Origin: Halalkalibacter krulwichiae
GTDB taxonomy: Bacteria; Bacillota; Bacilli; Bacillales; Bacillaceae_D
Length of the DNA: 64,000 nt
Direction of reading: 5' to 3'
Assembly: GCF_002109385.1 (NCBI RefSeq)
Contig: NZ_CP020814.1
Coordinates: forward strand, 4,363,501-4,427,500
Numbering within the stretch: position 1 is the first letter of the stretch; each line of letters begins with the position of its first letter. Below are positions 8,609 to 17,440 of the stretch, piece by piece. The notes beneath the pieces are model-generated. The model made no database searches. It saw only the letters and a list, made by a program, of their open reading frames with translations, and had not been told where the DNA came from. Made by a program: the position numbers and the translations under genes.

Positions 8609-9066
8609 TCGTTTGTTTCCCTCCTATTCATTTTCAATGTTTCTTTAATCGCTTTTACATAATGTCTTGTTACATATTCCTTTTTCCCTGACTTGAAGAA
8701 CACACAAAGCGTTCCATTAAAGGAAGGTTCAAAATGACTAAATTCTCTTAGGTTTGCTATCACAGATTTAGATAGTCGAACAAAACGGTTCGGCGCTAAC
8801 AGCTGCTCAAGTTCATACAATTTCTCCTTTAATTTAAATTCACCCTTATCGGTCACAGCATATACCGCGTCCTTTTGCGTATAAAAAAAGTGAATATCTT
8901 GCGGTTTCAAAATATGCTGTCGCTCTCCTTCCCGGCCAATAAGAAATTCCGTTTCTTTTGCTTTCATAAAATTAAGAATCTCATTGACAGTGTCATCAAT
9001 TTCTTTGCAGTGAATCGTCATTCTCGTTTGCTCATAATTCTGATCAATATCAAGTGTTACTTTCAT
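8605..9066 (-). CDS. LytTR-domain transcriptional regulator
   Basis: A 153-aa protein without a receiver domain. The N-terminal region (1-50) starts MKVTLDIDQNYEQTRMTIHC. A LytTR DNA-binding domain (about 52-150) contains DIHFFYTQKDAVYAV, LLAPNRFVRLSKSVIANL and YVTRHYVKAIKETL. The ATG follows GGAGGTGCGGA. It is co-translated with DUF3021; such pairs are usually auto-regulated and govern nearby surface or transport genes. The target cannot be read here. Confidence 0.9.
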   Translation of the reverse strand: MKVTLDIDQNYEQTRMTIHCKEIDDTVNEILNFMKAKETEFLIGREGERQHILKPQDIHFFYTQKDAVYAVTDKGEFKLKEKLYELEQLLAPNRFVRLSKSVIANLREFSHFEPSFNGTLCVFFKSGKKEYVTRHYVKAIKETLKMNRRETNE

Positions 9067-9347
9067 TCCGCACCTCCTGCTCTTCCCTTATTGCTTTCTC
9101 CACTTTACATTTTTTCCCTTTAGGAGAATGAAAGAATTAGATCCCTCCTTCAATCGTTCTCTTGATACTTTTAGTCTATTTCAATGAATCTAATTCGTCG
9201 CTCTACTTTCTCCATCATGCATACATATCAAGGTGACTTGCCGTCTACGGTAACTGACATGCAAAAAGCTTTAACACCTTTGACCAATCATTGAGGAAAG
9301 GCGTCATGAAGGCAACCGCTTGAACTAACACTGATCATCATGTACAC

Positions 9348-9376
9348 TTGACTATGGCAGTTGTGGGTGGATAAAA
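9348..9376 (+). promoter_or_regulatory. Possible promoter of the riboswitch transcript
   Basis: TTGACT (9348-9353) is 17 bp from ATAAAA (9371-9376), the latter a weak -10. It would start RNA near 9383, just ahead of the aptamer. Confidence 0.4.
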
Positions 9377-9387
9377 CAAACAAAATT

Positions 9388-9479
9388 GAAAAAGGCAAAC
9401 TATTCGAAAGGGTAGGACGCAAAGCCTAGGGACTAAGGTTTTGGAGGAACAATTCAAAATGATGTCAGCCTGGTTACCA
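9388..9479 (+). ncRNA. Cyclic di-GMP-I (GEMM-I) riboswitch aptamer
   Basis: The hallmark segments appear in order: AAAAAGGCAAAC (9390-9400), GGGTAGGACGCAAAGCCTAG (from 9410), then an imperfect P3 arm and GATGTCAGCCTGGTTACC (9461-9478). The GCAAA near P2, the ACGCAAAGCC core and the final GGTTACC are the conserved GEMM-I positions. It precedes a terminator hairpin and an uncharacterised gene, so c-di-GMP probably controls read-through. The ON or OFF sense cannot be settled by eye. Confidence 0.9.
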
Positions 9480-9483
9480 ACAT

Positions 9484-9545
9484 AAATAGAACGTCTATTT
9501 AGGCCGTCCCTATTTTCTTTGGGATGGCTTACTTTGTCTGTTTTA
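9484..9545 (+). terminator. Riboswitch expression platform (terminator)
   Basis: A small hairpin AAATAGA-acg-TCTATTT (9484-9500) directly abuts a second stem, GCCGTCCC (9503-9510) with GGGATGGC (9521-9528), followed by the T-rich ACTTTGTCTGTTTTAG. The second stem is the likely terminator, and the first may compete with aptamer closure. Confidence 0.65.
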
Positions 9546-9573
9546 GTCGCAAAAAAAATACAAAAATTTTAGG

Positions 9574-10362
9574 ATGATGTATGTGAAAGTTACAAGAAAA
9601 CAATTGCTAAAATGGTTAATCCTTCAGCAAGTTTATTTAGGGCAGCGAGATAGTTCTTCTCTTGCTGAATCAATACCCGCTCATGTGCCTTTTTTTGACC
9701 AGTCGATTAGTTTGAAGACGCAAGTTCATAATCTTGTTATTTCCCTTGAAACACAAGAGCTATTGTTGATTAATTCAGCACTGAAAACGCCTTCTTACAA
9801 ACTAAGTGCTACTGGCAAAGAAGTTCTTTTTTCTACAACGTATAAGTGGAGAGATATTTTCACAAAACAGCTGCACTGCTTAGAGCACCTCTTACACGTG
9901 TGCCAGGACATGCAGCCATCTAAAAAACCAGTTCATCTCTCAACAGATGAATCTAATTTCTTAAACCAACTTTGTCGTTCGAAACACGCGATGATGTTAC
10001 TTATGTTGCTCGAGCTAACAAAATGGCAAGAGGTTGAAAATGAGGATGAGTATGTAAGCATTGCAAAATTACTGAAAAACATTCAACTGTATTATGGCTT
10101 ATCATGCTCTTACACCACTTTTACTAAAGGGGTTTCTACGCTCATTGAAGAAGGTTTGATTGATTTAGAATGGCGTACACAAGCAAATAACCAAGAAGTT
10201 CGGTTCATCCGCATTAATGACAAAGGCCTTGAAGCAGTGCCTTCTTATTCGACTCTTGTCAGAAGTGAGATCGAGACAACTCTTGAGAAATGCAAAGTCA
10301 CTTGTGCATTTTTAAAACGAATGCCCAACGAAGAAATTGATCATGAATGTGCTAATGGCTAA
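9574..10362 (+). CDS. Uncharacterised two-HTH protein under c-di-GMP riboswitch control
   Basis: I do not recognise the family. The 262-aa protein has a winged-helix-like N-terminal half (about 1-85: KQLLKWLILQQ, then LVISLETQELLLINSAL and PSYKLSATGKEVLF). A second winged-helix-like half (about 125-235) shows MMLLMLLELTKWQE, SIAKLLKNIQLYYGLSCSY, TLIEEGLIDLEWRT and VRFIRINDKGLEAV. The tail is Cys/Glu-containing. There is no membrane segment. Start choice is uncertain: ATG 9574 or 9577 sits on the AGG, while GTG 9583 has AGGA at better spacing. The riboswitch implies a function in the motile/sessile switch. Confidence 0.75.
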   Translation: MMYVKVTRKQLLKWLILQQVYLGQRDSSSLAESIPAHVPFFDQSISLKTQVHNLVISLETQELLLINSALKTPSYKLSATGKEVLFSTTYKWRDIFTKQLHCLEHLLHVCQDMQPSKKPVHLSTDESNFLNQLCRSKHAMMLLMLLELTKWQEVENEDEYVSIAKLLKNIQLYYGLSCSYTTFTKGVSTLIEEGLIDLEWRTQANNQEVRFIRINDKGLEAVPSYSTLVRSEIETTLEKCKVTCAFLKRMPNEEIDHECANG

Positions 10363-10434
10363 CTCACATCTTTGTCACCTTTAACCACCGCTAATTGTTT
10401 GATTCCGCTACTACACTGACATATTTTATGGTTA

Positions 10435-10501
10435 GGAGACCGCGTCCCTAGGGTCTCCAATCATAGTAAAAAGGAATGGTCTCTTTATTCGGATCCATTC
10501 C
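10435..10501. terminator. Pair of hairpins between convergent genes
   Basis: GGAGACC (10435-10441) pairs with GGGTCTCC (10451-10458), and GGAATGG (10473-10479) pairs with CCATTCC (10495-10501). They separate the plus-strand two-HTH gene from the minus-strand membrane protein. A T-run at 10512 follows the second stem on the plus strand. Confidence 0.55.
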
Positions 10502-10503
10502 TA

Positions 10504-10995
10504 CTAGTTACTATTTTTTTTTCGATCAATCATTCTGATCACCCCAACAAGATAGCGATTCAACATTGACTTCAAACACATACTAACAAATGAATGATAC
10601 CATTTCCAACCTTTTTTCCATTTTATAAAGTCCGTTTTCCGTTCGGCCAAAAACTCGATGAAATTAATCGGTAGCACCATCAGAATAATTTTGAGCGCAC
10701 TTATAAGCGGCTTATCATATCTTGTCACTTGATTGACAATCACTGAGAACGTTGGATAAATAATGTGATCGAATAAAATATTCGTATTAAACTTTTTTGG
10801 TAAGACACGAATTGGATAGTCAAGCATCCCTGAGTGAATAATGACTTTGTCAATCAAAACATTTGAATAGGCATTAAGAAGAAACGCTAACAACCAATCT
10901 TTTATCGGAGGCCTTCTCAGCAAAAAAGGAAGCAAAATTATTGAAAAAAGAAGCAGTACACGTAGTGCCGATTTTTCCACTTTGGTTTTATTCAC
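10504..10995 (-). CDS. CBO0543-type membrane protein (copy 1)
   Basis: A 163-aa hydrophobic protein with about four helices. The GTG start at 10995 is chosen because AGGAGG lies 7 nt upstream and the start then aligns with the plus-strand paralogue at 11818. Shared signatures are LLPFLLRRPPIKDWL, a central FDHIIYPTFSV segment, and ERKTDFIKWKKGWKWYHSF near the C-terminus (paralogue: ERRTDLISWKRGWNWQHSI). A longer reading adds 30 unsupported residues. CBO0543-type proteins are common near germination loci; function unknown. Confidence 0.8.
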   Translation of the reverse strand: MNKTKVEKSALRVLLLFSIILLPFLLRRPPIKDWLLAFLLNAYSNVLIDKVIIHSGMLDYPIRVLPKKFNTNILFDHIIYPTFSVIVNQVTRYDKPLISALKIILMVLPINFIEFLAERKTDFIKWKKGWKWYHSFVSMCLKSMLNRYLVGVIRMIDRKKNSN

Positions 10996-11081
10996 AACAA
11001 AACCTCCTATCCGTTCACTCTTACTGTAACCAGAGCTTAACGTTTCTATGAGGTGTTTGTCGAAATTTGCATTTAATATTT

Positions 11082-11699
11082 TCACGCAATAAGATGGGCA
11101 AAACAGTCACACACTCCCTTTTTCAGACGATCTACCCAATGTAACTTCGTTTTCTTAAATAAGAGCAAAATCGGGCCTTTGTATAACCTTTTCGAAAGAG
11201 GCAATCGGAAGCTTCCCATATAAAAAACAACCGAAATCACCGATAGTCCACTTACTAAAAAGGGTCTCTTCAAAAATAAGTAGCTAAACAAGTACATTTG
11301 TAAATAAATCAAGCCTGACCACAACGTATTCCAACCGTTTTTAAAAATTAACATATTGCTCTTTAATAAAAGCCAATCGACAATGGTTGAAGCAAATACC
11401 CATTTACTAACATACTTAACCTGTTTTTTAAATTCCTTTGGAAAATTCGATAAGAATAGCAACACCAACAATGGTGTGATTAAGAAAATATGTACTAACC
11501 TAACTACCCTCCAATCCATTCCACCAGGATTAAACTCCCAAATCAAATGTCTCTTGAAAAGGTAATAATACATGGCATTGATAAAACTTACATAACTCAA
11601 GCTCTTATAATAGGTAGGTATCCCTTTCCACGTTTTTTTATATACACTTACTAAAAAAATACTACCGAATAAGAGCATTTGTTTTTGCTTGTGATTCAT
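11082..11699 (-). CDS. CBO0543-type membrane protein (copy 2, divergent)
   Basis: A 205-aa integral membrane protein with roughly five to six helices and many aromatic and Lys residues (YKKTWKGIPTYYKSLSYVSF, FNPGGMDWRVVRLVHIF). It is preceded by GGAGGGGTAAA and lies 86 bp ahead of the 10504-10995 gene, apparently in one operon. It is less similar to the two neighbouring paralogues; family membership is suggested by hydropathy, context and the W/D-rich loops. Function unknown. Confidence 0.7.
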   Translation of the reverse strand: MNHKQKQMLLFGSIFLVSVYKKTWKGIPTYYKSLSYVSFINAMYYYLFKRHLIWEFNPGGMDWRVVRLVHIFLITPLLVLLFLSNFPKEFKKQVKYVSKWVFASTIVDWLLLKSNMLIFKNGWNTLWSGLIYLQMYLFSYLFLKRPFLVSGLSVISVVFYMGSFRLPLSKRLYKGPILLLFKKTKLHWVDRLKKGVCDCFAHLIA

Positions 11700-11817
11700 T
11701 TTACCCCTCCTTGATCATACCTTCTCCAACAAACTTACAAAATATGTAATTTGTTCAAAATAATTGTTTTTAGGTATGTCTTTATAAAAAGGAAGCAGTT
11801 TAAAAGGAGGAGGTGTT

Positions 11818-12306
11818 ATGATGAAGATAGAAAATCTCTTTCTCAAGCTAATCAATTTCATATCCATTCTTCTTTTGCCTTTTGCAATTATAAAACGCCC
11901 ACTAAAAGATTGGATTATTGTGTATTTAGTTAGCTGTATGGGCAATTCTTTCGCTGACCGTTTCCTCGTATCGAGAGGGTATTTAAAGTATAAGGTCAGA
12001 CCGTTCCCTCATAGAGTGACGATTCACCTGCCCTTTGACTTTCTTCATTTCCCATTGTTTTTGCTTTACTATAACCAATGGACACTGCACAGTAAACCGC
12101 TAGGAATCATCCTTAAGCTGTTTCCATTCCTCATCCCGCAAATAATCATCGAAACGATTGCTGAGAGAAGAACCGATTTAATTTCATGGAAAAGGGGGTG
12201 GAACTGGCAGCATTCTATTATAAGCATGGCTTGCAAATATTTGCTTTGTCGAGGAATTATTGCGTCCATTCGAGTATTGAATAATAAAGAGACATCGATC
12301 ACTTGA
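11818..12306 (+). CDS. CBO0543-type membrane protein (copy 3)
   Basis: A 162-aa paralogue of the 10504-10995 product, on the opposite strand. GGAGGAGGTGTT precedes ATG-ATG. The shared N-terminal LLLPFAIIKRPLKDWIIVYL and C-terminal IAERRTDLISWKRGWNWQHS segments are conserved; the middle differs. The divergent pair is separated by 118 bp. The position just upstream of a germinant-receptor operon suggests, but does not prove, a spore-membrane role. Confidence 0.8.
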   Translation: MMKIENLFLKLINFISILLLPFAIIKRPLKDWIIVYLVSCMGNSFADRFLVSRGYLKYKVRPFPHRVTIHLPFDFLHFPLFLLYYNQWTLHSKPLGIILKLFPFLIPQIIIETIAERRTDLISWKRGWNWQHSIISMACKYLLCRGIIASIRVLNNKETSIT

Positions 12307-12339
12307 GGGAAATATCTTGTTTTCACTGGTATCGGCCTG

Positions 12340-12367
12340 AACCACTCCATTTTGGGTGGTTTTTTTG
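12340..12367 (+). terminator. Terminator after the CBO0543 copy 3 gene
   Basis: ACCAC-t-CC pairs with GG-GTGGT around ATTTTG and is followed by TTTTTTTG. A clear U-tract hairpin 30 bp past the stop. Confidence 0.8.
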
Positions 12368-12458
12368 TTCCGTTTGAAGTGAGATCAAGAGCTTTCCTCC
12401 TGCCTTTTCCTCCACTTTCACTCTGCTTTCCCTCTCCTCATTCCATAAAATTTCCAAA

Positions 12459-12487
12459 GCATAATCAAGCAAACGTAACAAATACTA
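12459..12487 (+). promoter_or_regulatory. Candidate sigma-G promoter of the germination operon
   Basis: GCATA (12459-12463) and AATACTA (12481-12487), 17 bp apart, fit the forespore sigma-G pattern (-35 GNATR, -10 CATNNTA) with one mismatch. Transcription would start near 12494, about 25 nt before the ATG at 12519. Germinant-receptor operons are classic sigma-G targets. Confidence 0.45.
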
Positions 12488-12518
12488 CCACCAAATGATT
12501 AATTGGGTGGTAGAGTCT

Positions 12519-13616
12519 ATGAGCTTTTCGCGGTTACAACTTCTTTTTGTTTTATTATTATTTGTTGGAATTTCGAATCATGTGTTGATTGTGCCGCATT
12601 TACTTGGTGCTGCCAAGCGAGATGCTTGGATTTCCGTGCTAGTAGCTTATGGAATTCTTATCGCTTGGGCTCTTATTTGTTCATTTATTTTCCGAAAAAA
12701 TCCACAACGGAAATCGCTATATGATTGGTTAGAAGAGCGTACCGGGAAAAAGGTAAGTTATTTGATACTAACTTTCTTTTTTTTGTATTTCATCGTCATT
12801 GGCTTTATCTCTTTTTTTGATTTAATTGTGTCAGTGAAAATTTACTTTATTCCACTCACACCAACCTGGTTTGTTGCGCTCCCTTTTTTACTTATATGCA
12901 TATGGACAGCTATTAAAGGGATGACAGCCATCGTCTACTCATCAGCAATTATCCTGCCGATCGTTTGGATGTTAGGTCACTTTGTTGCTTTTACGACGAT
13001 GGATAATAAAGATTACTCTTACTTGTTACCGATACTTGCTGATAATGAGGCATCACTCATACGCGGTGTACTGGTTGTGTTAGGTGGAAGTGTCGATCTG
13101 TTAGTGCTTTTTGTCCTGCAGCAATATGTTAATAAACCGATTTCATATAAGTACTTATTCATTCTCATTACACTGTTAACAGGACTGATTCTCGGTCCAA
13201 CGATTGGTTCGTTAGCGGCATTTGGACCGAATGTAGCAGCAGATATGCGTTTTCCTGCTTTTGAACAATAGCGTCTTGTCACAATCGGCGAACACGTCTC
13301 ACATGTTGACGCATTAGCTGTGTTTCAACTGCTATGTGGGGTGACGATTCGTGTTGCTCTTTGTTTCTTCTTACTTCCTAATCTATTCAATGCACAATCT
13401 ACCAAAATAAGAGTCAGCTTAGTCGTAAGTACGGCAGTCTTTTTTTTGATAGGTATGGTTCTTCATATTAGTGATATATGGATGCAAACGATATTGAAGA
13501 TGTATTTTTATATTTCCGTTCTCATATTTGGGGTTTCAATGACCTTACTGTTATTGATTATTAGTTACTTACCAAAAAAGAAAGGGTCAAATGCTTATGA
13601 AAAACAATCAACATGA
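12519..13616 (+). pseudogene. Germinant receptor B subunit (GerAB/GerBB type), in-frame TAG
   Basis: An amino acid/polyamine-type permease of 365 codons that would form the B subunit of a Ger receptor in the spore inner membrane. The frame stays open on both sides of one TAG at 13269-13271 (context PAFEQ-stop-RLVTIGEHVS); family members have Trp here (EQWRLV), so TGG became TAG. Without read-through the product ends at residue 250, losing the last membrane helices. Start ATG 12519 follows GGGTGGT; a hairpin may cover that site. It overlaps the A-subunit gene by 26 bp. This is a real nonsense mutation or a single-base sequence error. Confidence 0.85.
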
Positions 13617-15048
13617 TACGGAAATGAATCAGTATGAGCAAGCTTTGAAGCAAGGACATTTAACGAAGGAGAAACTCACTGAACTGTTCCACCATAGTGC
13701 CGATATTGTATTTGTTCCTAATCAACACTTTGATTCAATTATTGCTTTTTATTGCGAAGGAATGATTGATAAAAGCCAATATAATGAATACCTTCACACT
13801 ACTATTACTTCGCTAACAGAAGACTTTACTAATGATAAAAAAGATTTACCACCAATGATTGAAATAAAGACAATGAAGGAAATGATGAATAAAGTCTTCT
13901 CTGGCTTTTTAGTTTTTTATAAGCTAGAAGACGATGTTTTTTATGCGATTAATATTTCAAAAGTCCCTCAAAGAGCTCCAGAGGAATCAAAGACGGAAAT
14001 TTCGTTAAAAGGACCGAGAGATGGCTTTACAGAGGAGCTTGCCACCAACATTTCTCTTATCCGTAAGCGTTTAAAAACAGAAATCCTCCACAACGAAGTA
14101 TTCGAGATCGGATCGATCAATCAAACAAAGGTTTCCTTGCTTTATTTAAAAGATAAAGTGAACCCAGATACGCTTAAGGAAGCACAAAAACGCTTAGAAA
14201 AAATAGATACGGAAAGCTTATCGAGTAGTGGACAGTTAGAGCAATGGCTCTCTGACCGCACTTTCTCACTTTTTCCGCTTTTTGATTACATTACAAGACC
14301 AGACTTTGCTCTTGAATGTATGTTGCGTGGTCGATTTGTTATCATCGTCGATGGGACTCCAAGCGTTCTGATTGGTCCAACGACATTGTTTGAACTACTT
14401 AAATCGCCTGAAGACGTTCATTTCCCTTTTTATATTGTCGCCTTTCAAAGACTATTAAGGTCGATAGGGCTTGTGGTTTCAATTTTTTTACCTGGACTTT
14501 ACATAGCAATTACGAATGTCAATATAGATCAGCTCCCCTTCTCGTTATTGGCAACGGTCGTTGTTGCACGGGAAGGACTTCCTTTTTCACTGCCCCTAGA
14601 AGCCTTCTTAATTCTCATATTATTTGAATTGCTTAGGGAAGCAGGAGTTCGAATGCCTTCAGCTGTAGGGCAAACGATTTCAATCGTCGGCGGTCTTATT
14701 ATTGGAGATGCAGCGATTCGAGCTGGTATTACTTCACCAACCTTACTCGTCGTAATTGCCGTCGCTGCCGTTGCTACGTATACCCTTGTAAACCAATCCT
14801 TAACAGGAACCGTAACTATTCTACGAATTTACACGATGCTTTTAGGTACTTTTCTTGGCGTGTACGGTTTTGTTTTAAGCTTTTTAAGCATCCTTATTTA
14901 TTTAAGTCAATTAGAATCGTTTAAAGTCAACTATCTTGAACCGGTATCAACGTTACAAATTAATGAGTTCCCTATTACATTTTTAATTAATCCGTATAAC
15001 CAGAAAAGATTCTCAGCACCGATGTTTCAAAAAAGGAGAAAAAAGTGA
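13591..15048 (+). CDS. Germinant receptor A subunit (GerAA family)
   Basis: A 485-aa intact protein. The N-terminal soluble domain (about 1-285) includes TEISLKGPRDGFTEELATN and FEIGSINQTKVSLLYLKDKV. Then come the conserved membrane helices with LPFSLLATVVVAREGLPFSL, PSAVGQTISIVGGLIIGDAA and LRIYTMLLGTFLGVYGF, and a short basic tail (MFQKRRKK). It is an inner-spore-membrane subunit needed for nutrient-triggered germination. The start overlaps the end of the B gene and its stop overlaps the C start (GTGATG), so the three are tightly coupled. Confidence 0.93.
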   Translation: MLMKNNQHDTEMNQYEQALKQGHLTKEKLTELFHHSADIVFVPNQHFDSIIAFYCEGMIDKSQYNEYLHTTITSLTEDFTNDKKDLPPMIEIKTMKEMMNKVFSGFLVFYKLEDDVFYAINISKVPQRAPEESKTEISLKGPRDGFTEELATNISLIRKRLKTEILHNEVFEIGSINQTKVSLLYLKDKVNPDTLKEAQKRLEKIDTESLSSSGQLEQWLSDRTFSLFPLFDYITRPDFALECMLRGRFVIIVDGTPSVLIGPTTLFELLKSPEDVHFPFYIVAFQRLLRSIGLVVSIFLPGLYIAITNVNIDQLPFSLLATVVVAREGLPFSLPLEAFLILILFELLREAGVRMPSAVGQTISIVGGLIIGDAAIRAGITSPTLLVVIAVAAVATYTLVNQSLTGTVTILRIYTMLLGTFLGVYGFVLSFLSILIYLSQLESFKVNYLEPVSTLQINEFPITFLINPYNQKRFSAPMFQKRRKK

Positions 15049-16198
15049 TGAAAGAACAAAAAAATTTTTATGCTTACTCCTTTTATTCTTAGTGTTTGCT
15101 TCCGGCTGTACAACCGATATGAAGGAAATCCAAACTCTAAATTATGCAACAGCCATTGGAGTTGATTATAAGGATGGAAAGTATTACATTTATACTCAAT
15201 TAGTAGGTTTAGCTTCCGTAGCAAAAACAGAAGGCCAAAGTGCTCCACCGCAAACCTTCGTCTCTCGGGCAGAAGGGAAAACTTTTATTGATGCTTTCTT
15301 TGAAGTGTATCAAACTGGTCAAGAAAGATTTATTTGGGCGCATATTACCTCCATTGTCCTAAGCGAAGCTGTTCTAGAACAAGGAATTGAGAATGTCTTT
15401 GATGGATTAACGAGATATTATGAATTCCGATTGACCCCTTGGGTGTTCGCAACAAAAGAGCCACTGGATGAAGTGTTAACCACACTTGGATTCTTTGATC
15501 AATCTGCCTTAGAAACACTTCTTCATAACCCCCAAAGAATCCACAAGCAAAGTTCAATTATTAGACCTATTCGTCTCCACCAATTAGCGAGAGAATTGTT
15601 TGAACCGGCCCAAACAACCTATCTCCCGTATATATCAATTATGGAAGATAAATGGCAAAAGAATCAGGAAAGTGAACCAAAGCTAGCATTAGAAGGTGCG
15701 TTTTTCATTGAAGCTAACTCTTACAATGGCGCCTACACACTTGAACAGTTAAAGGGATTGCGATGGCTTACCCCTGAAACAAAAAGAGCCTCTGTCTTAG
15801 TACCAAATGAAGAAGATGCTGACTTTTTAGCTGTCATTGATCGCTTTGGGGCAGATATCTCAATGACAGAAGGAGACACTCCTACATTCTCCGTCGTTTT
15901 CAACACCGAGGGATTAGTTAGCAATCAATTAGATGGACTAGATCAGTTAAAGCAAATGGAGGAGGAAACGAGCAAAAGCATTCAAAAGGAAATTGAGGAA
16001 CTCTTTCAATTAAGCATTGAGACAAAAACCGACTTCTTCAACTTCCAGCATCTGCTTTATCGAGAACACCCTCATAAGTGGAAACAATTTACTAAAAATG
16101 ATTTACTTCAAGAGGGCAAGTTGGAAAACGTAACGGTGAATGTAAAACTTAGACATACAGGGGCTTTTAAAAACAAAATGGTTCAAGTTGAAGATTAA
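15048..16198 (+). pseudogene. Germinant receptor C subunit (GerAC family), frameshifted in an A-run
   Basis: A lipoprotein subunit of about 383 aa. ATG 15048 follows AAAAAAGGAGAAAAAAGTG, and after six codons the frame runs to a TAG. Adding one A to the A7 tract at 15058-15064 restores MKEQKKFLCLLLLFLVFASGC, a perfect lipoprotein signal with lipobox Cys (FASGC). The rest to 16198 is open and has the GerAC form (YATAIGVDYKDGKYYIYTQL near the start, VKLRHTGAF near the end). An internal GTG at 15092 would lack the signal peptide. Polymerase slippage in A7 could yield some full-length product. Confidence 0.8.
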
Positions 16199-16291
16199 GT
16201 GTGAGGAAAGATACTGAACGTATGCAGGTATTGCGGTAAGGTGGTTCGTATGTAATTGACTGCCCTAGCCTGCCAGTGAGGTGAATGGAAC

Positions 16292-17412
16292 ATGTTCTTA
16301 CTTTATTTCATAATTGTTGTATCCTTTATCGATACCTTCTCTCAGCTACCAATTATCACGCCATTTTCCATGAGCCTTGGGGCAAGTTCGTTGTTGGTTG
16401 GGATCATTATTGCGGCTTATTCGCTCTCGAATATTTTTGGAAATATCTTCTCCGGGCTCTTGGTCGATCGAGTCGGAGCGAAAAGAATATTATGTGTCGG
16501 AATGATAGCTGTAAGCTTGTTTCTCCTTCTTTATGCATTCGTAACGACTCCTAAGCAACTGCTTATGGTTCGTTTCCTACATGGACTAGCGGGGGATTCA
16601 TCGTACCAGCAGCTTTTACTATTTTAGCCGCCACAAAACGAGGACAAGGGAATGGCAAAAAGATGGCTTTATCAGGAGCAGCTGTTGGAACAGCAGCGAT
16701 TGCTGGGCCTGCACTCGGAGCTGTCGTAAGCAGTAGATTGGGCTTTGATTGGCTCTTTTACAGCATGGCAATGGTTATGTTAACGGCTGCTCTTTTGGCT
16801 TTGTTGTTTTTACAAGAGCAAGAGGTGAAAAAAGAGCCAAACGAACAGATTGAATCAAAATCTGTTTCCTTCACTTTCTCATTGAAGTATGCGTATTTAT
16901 CGATTTATTTGTTACTATTTACATTAGGTATGCTCACTTTTGCGCTTCCACTTAAAGTTAGCGAGCTGGGCCTGCAAGCTGTGTTAACAGGTCCTCTTCT
17001 TAGCACGTTTGGAATCGTCGCGATCATCCTTTTCATTTTACCGACGAATCGGCTTTACGACCGTTATTCAAAGACTCACTTGATGAGTTCAGGTCTGATC
17101 ATCATCTCGCTTGCCCTATTAACTCTCGCTTTGGCTAAGGAGAGTAGCCACCTTTTTGCTGCGATGAGCCTTTACGGGATTGGCTTTTCTTTCTTGTTTC
17201 CTTCAACGAGCGCGACGGTTGTTGAGAGCTCTTTGGAGTCAAAGAGAGGAAAGTCATTTGGGATTTACTACGCTTGCTTTTCATTCGGTGTGATCTCAGG
17301 TTCCTTTTTATCAGGTCTCGTTGGCTGGCCGCCTTCTGAGCTTTTTCTAGCTGGAATGTTTGTTGTGATCATTGCGTTTGGGCTTTTTCAATTTGTATCG
17401 AAACTTCGCTAA
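16292..17412 (+). pseudogene. MFS transporter, frameshifted in a G-run
   Basis: A major facilitator of about 373 aa with 12 predicted helices; the helix 2-3 loop has GLLVDRVGAKRILCVG, an MFS motif A variant. The frame breaks near 16590: reading ...RFLHGLAG, five G residues are followed by ATTC, while six would give GLAGGFIVPAAFTILAA and continue in frame to 17412. The second part starts with open sequence KKMALSGAAVGTAAIAGPA. As it stands, two fragments of 111 and about 250 aa result. The substrate cannot be inferred. The ribosome site is GAGGTGAATGGAAC before ATG 16292. Confidence 0.8.
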
Positions 17413-17440
17413 GAGCTGCATTCACTCCAAGGCAGCTCTT
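17411..17440. terminator. Bidirectional terminator between convergent genes
   Basis: AAGAGCTGC (17411-17419) and GCAGCTCTT (17432-17440) form a 9-bp stem. The left arm includes the MFS stop; TTCACTTTTG follows on the plus strand. Confidence 0.75.

Noticed and set aside
15092..15100. GTG as the real start of GerC
   Set aside because: It would skip the lipoprotein signal hydrophobic core and has no ribosome site; a run-length change explains the break better.
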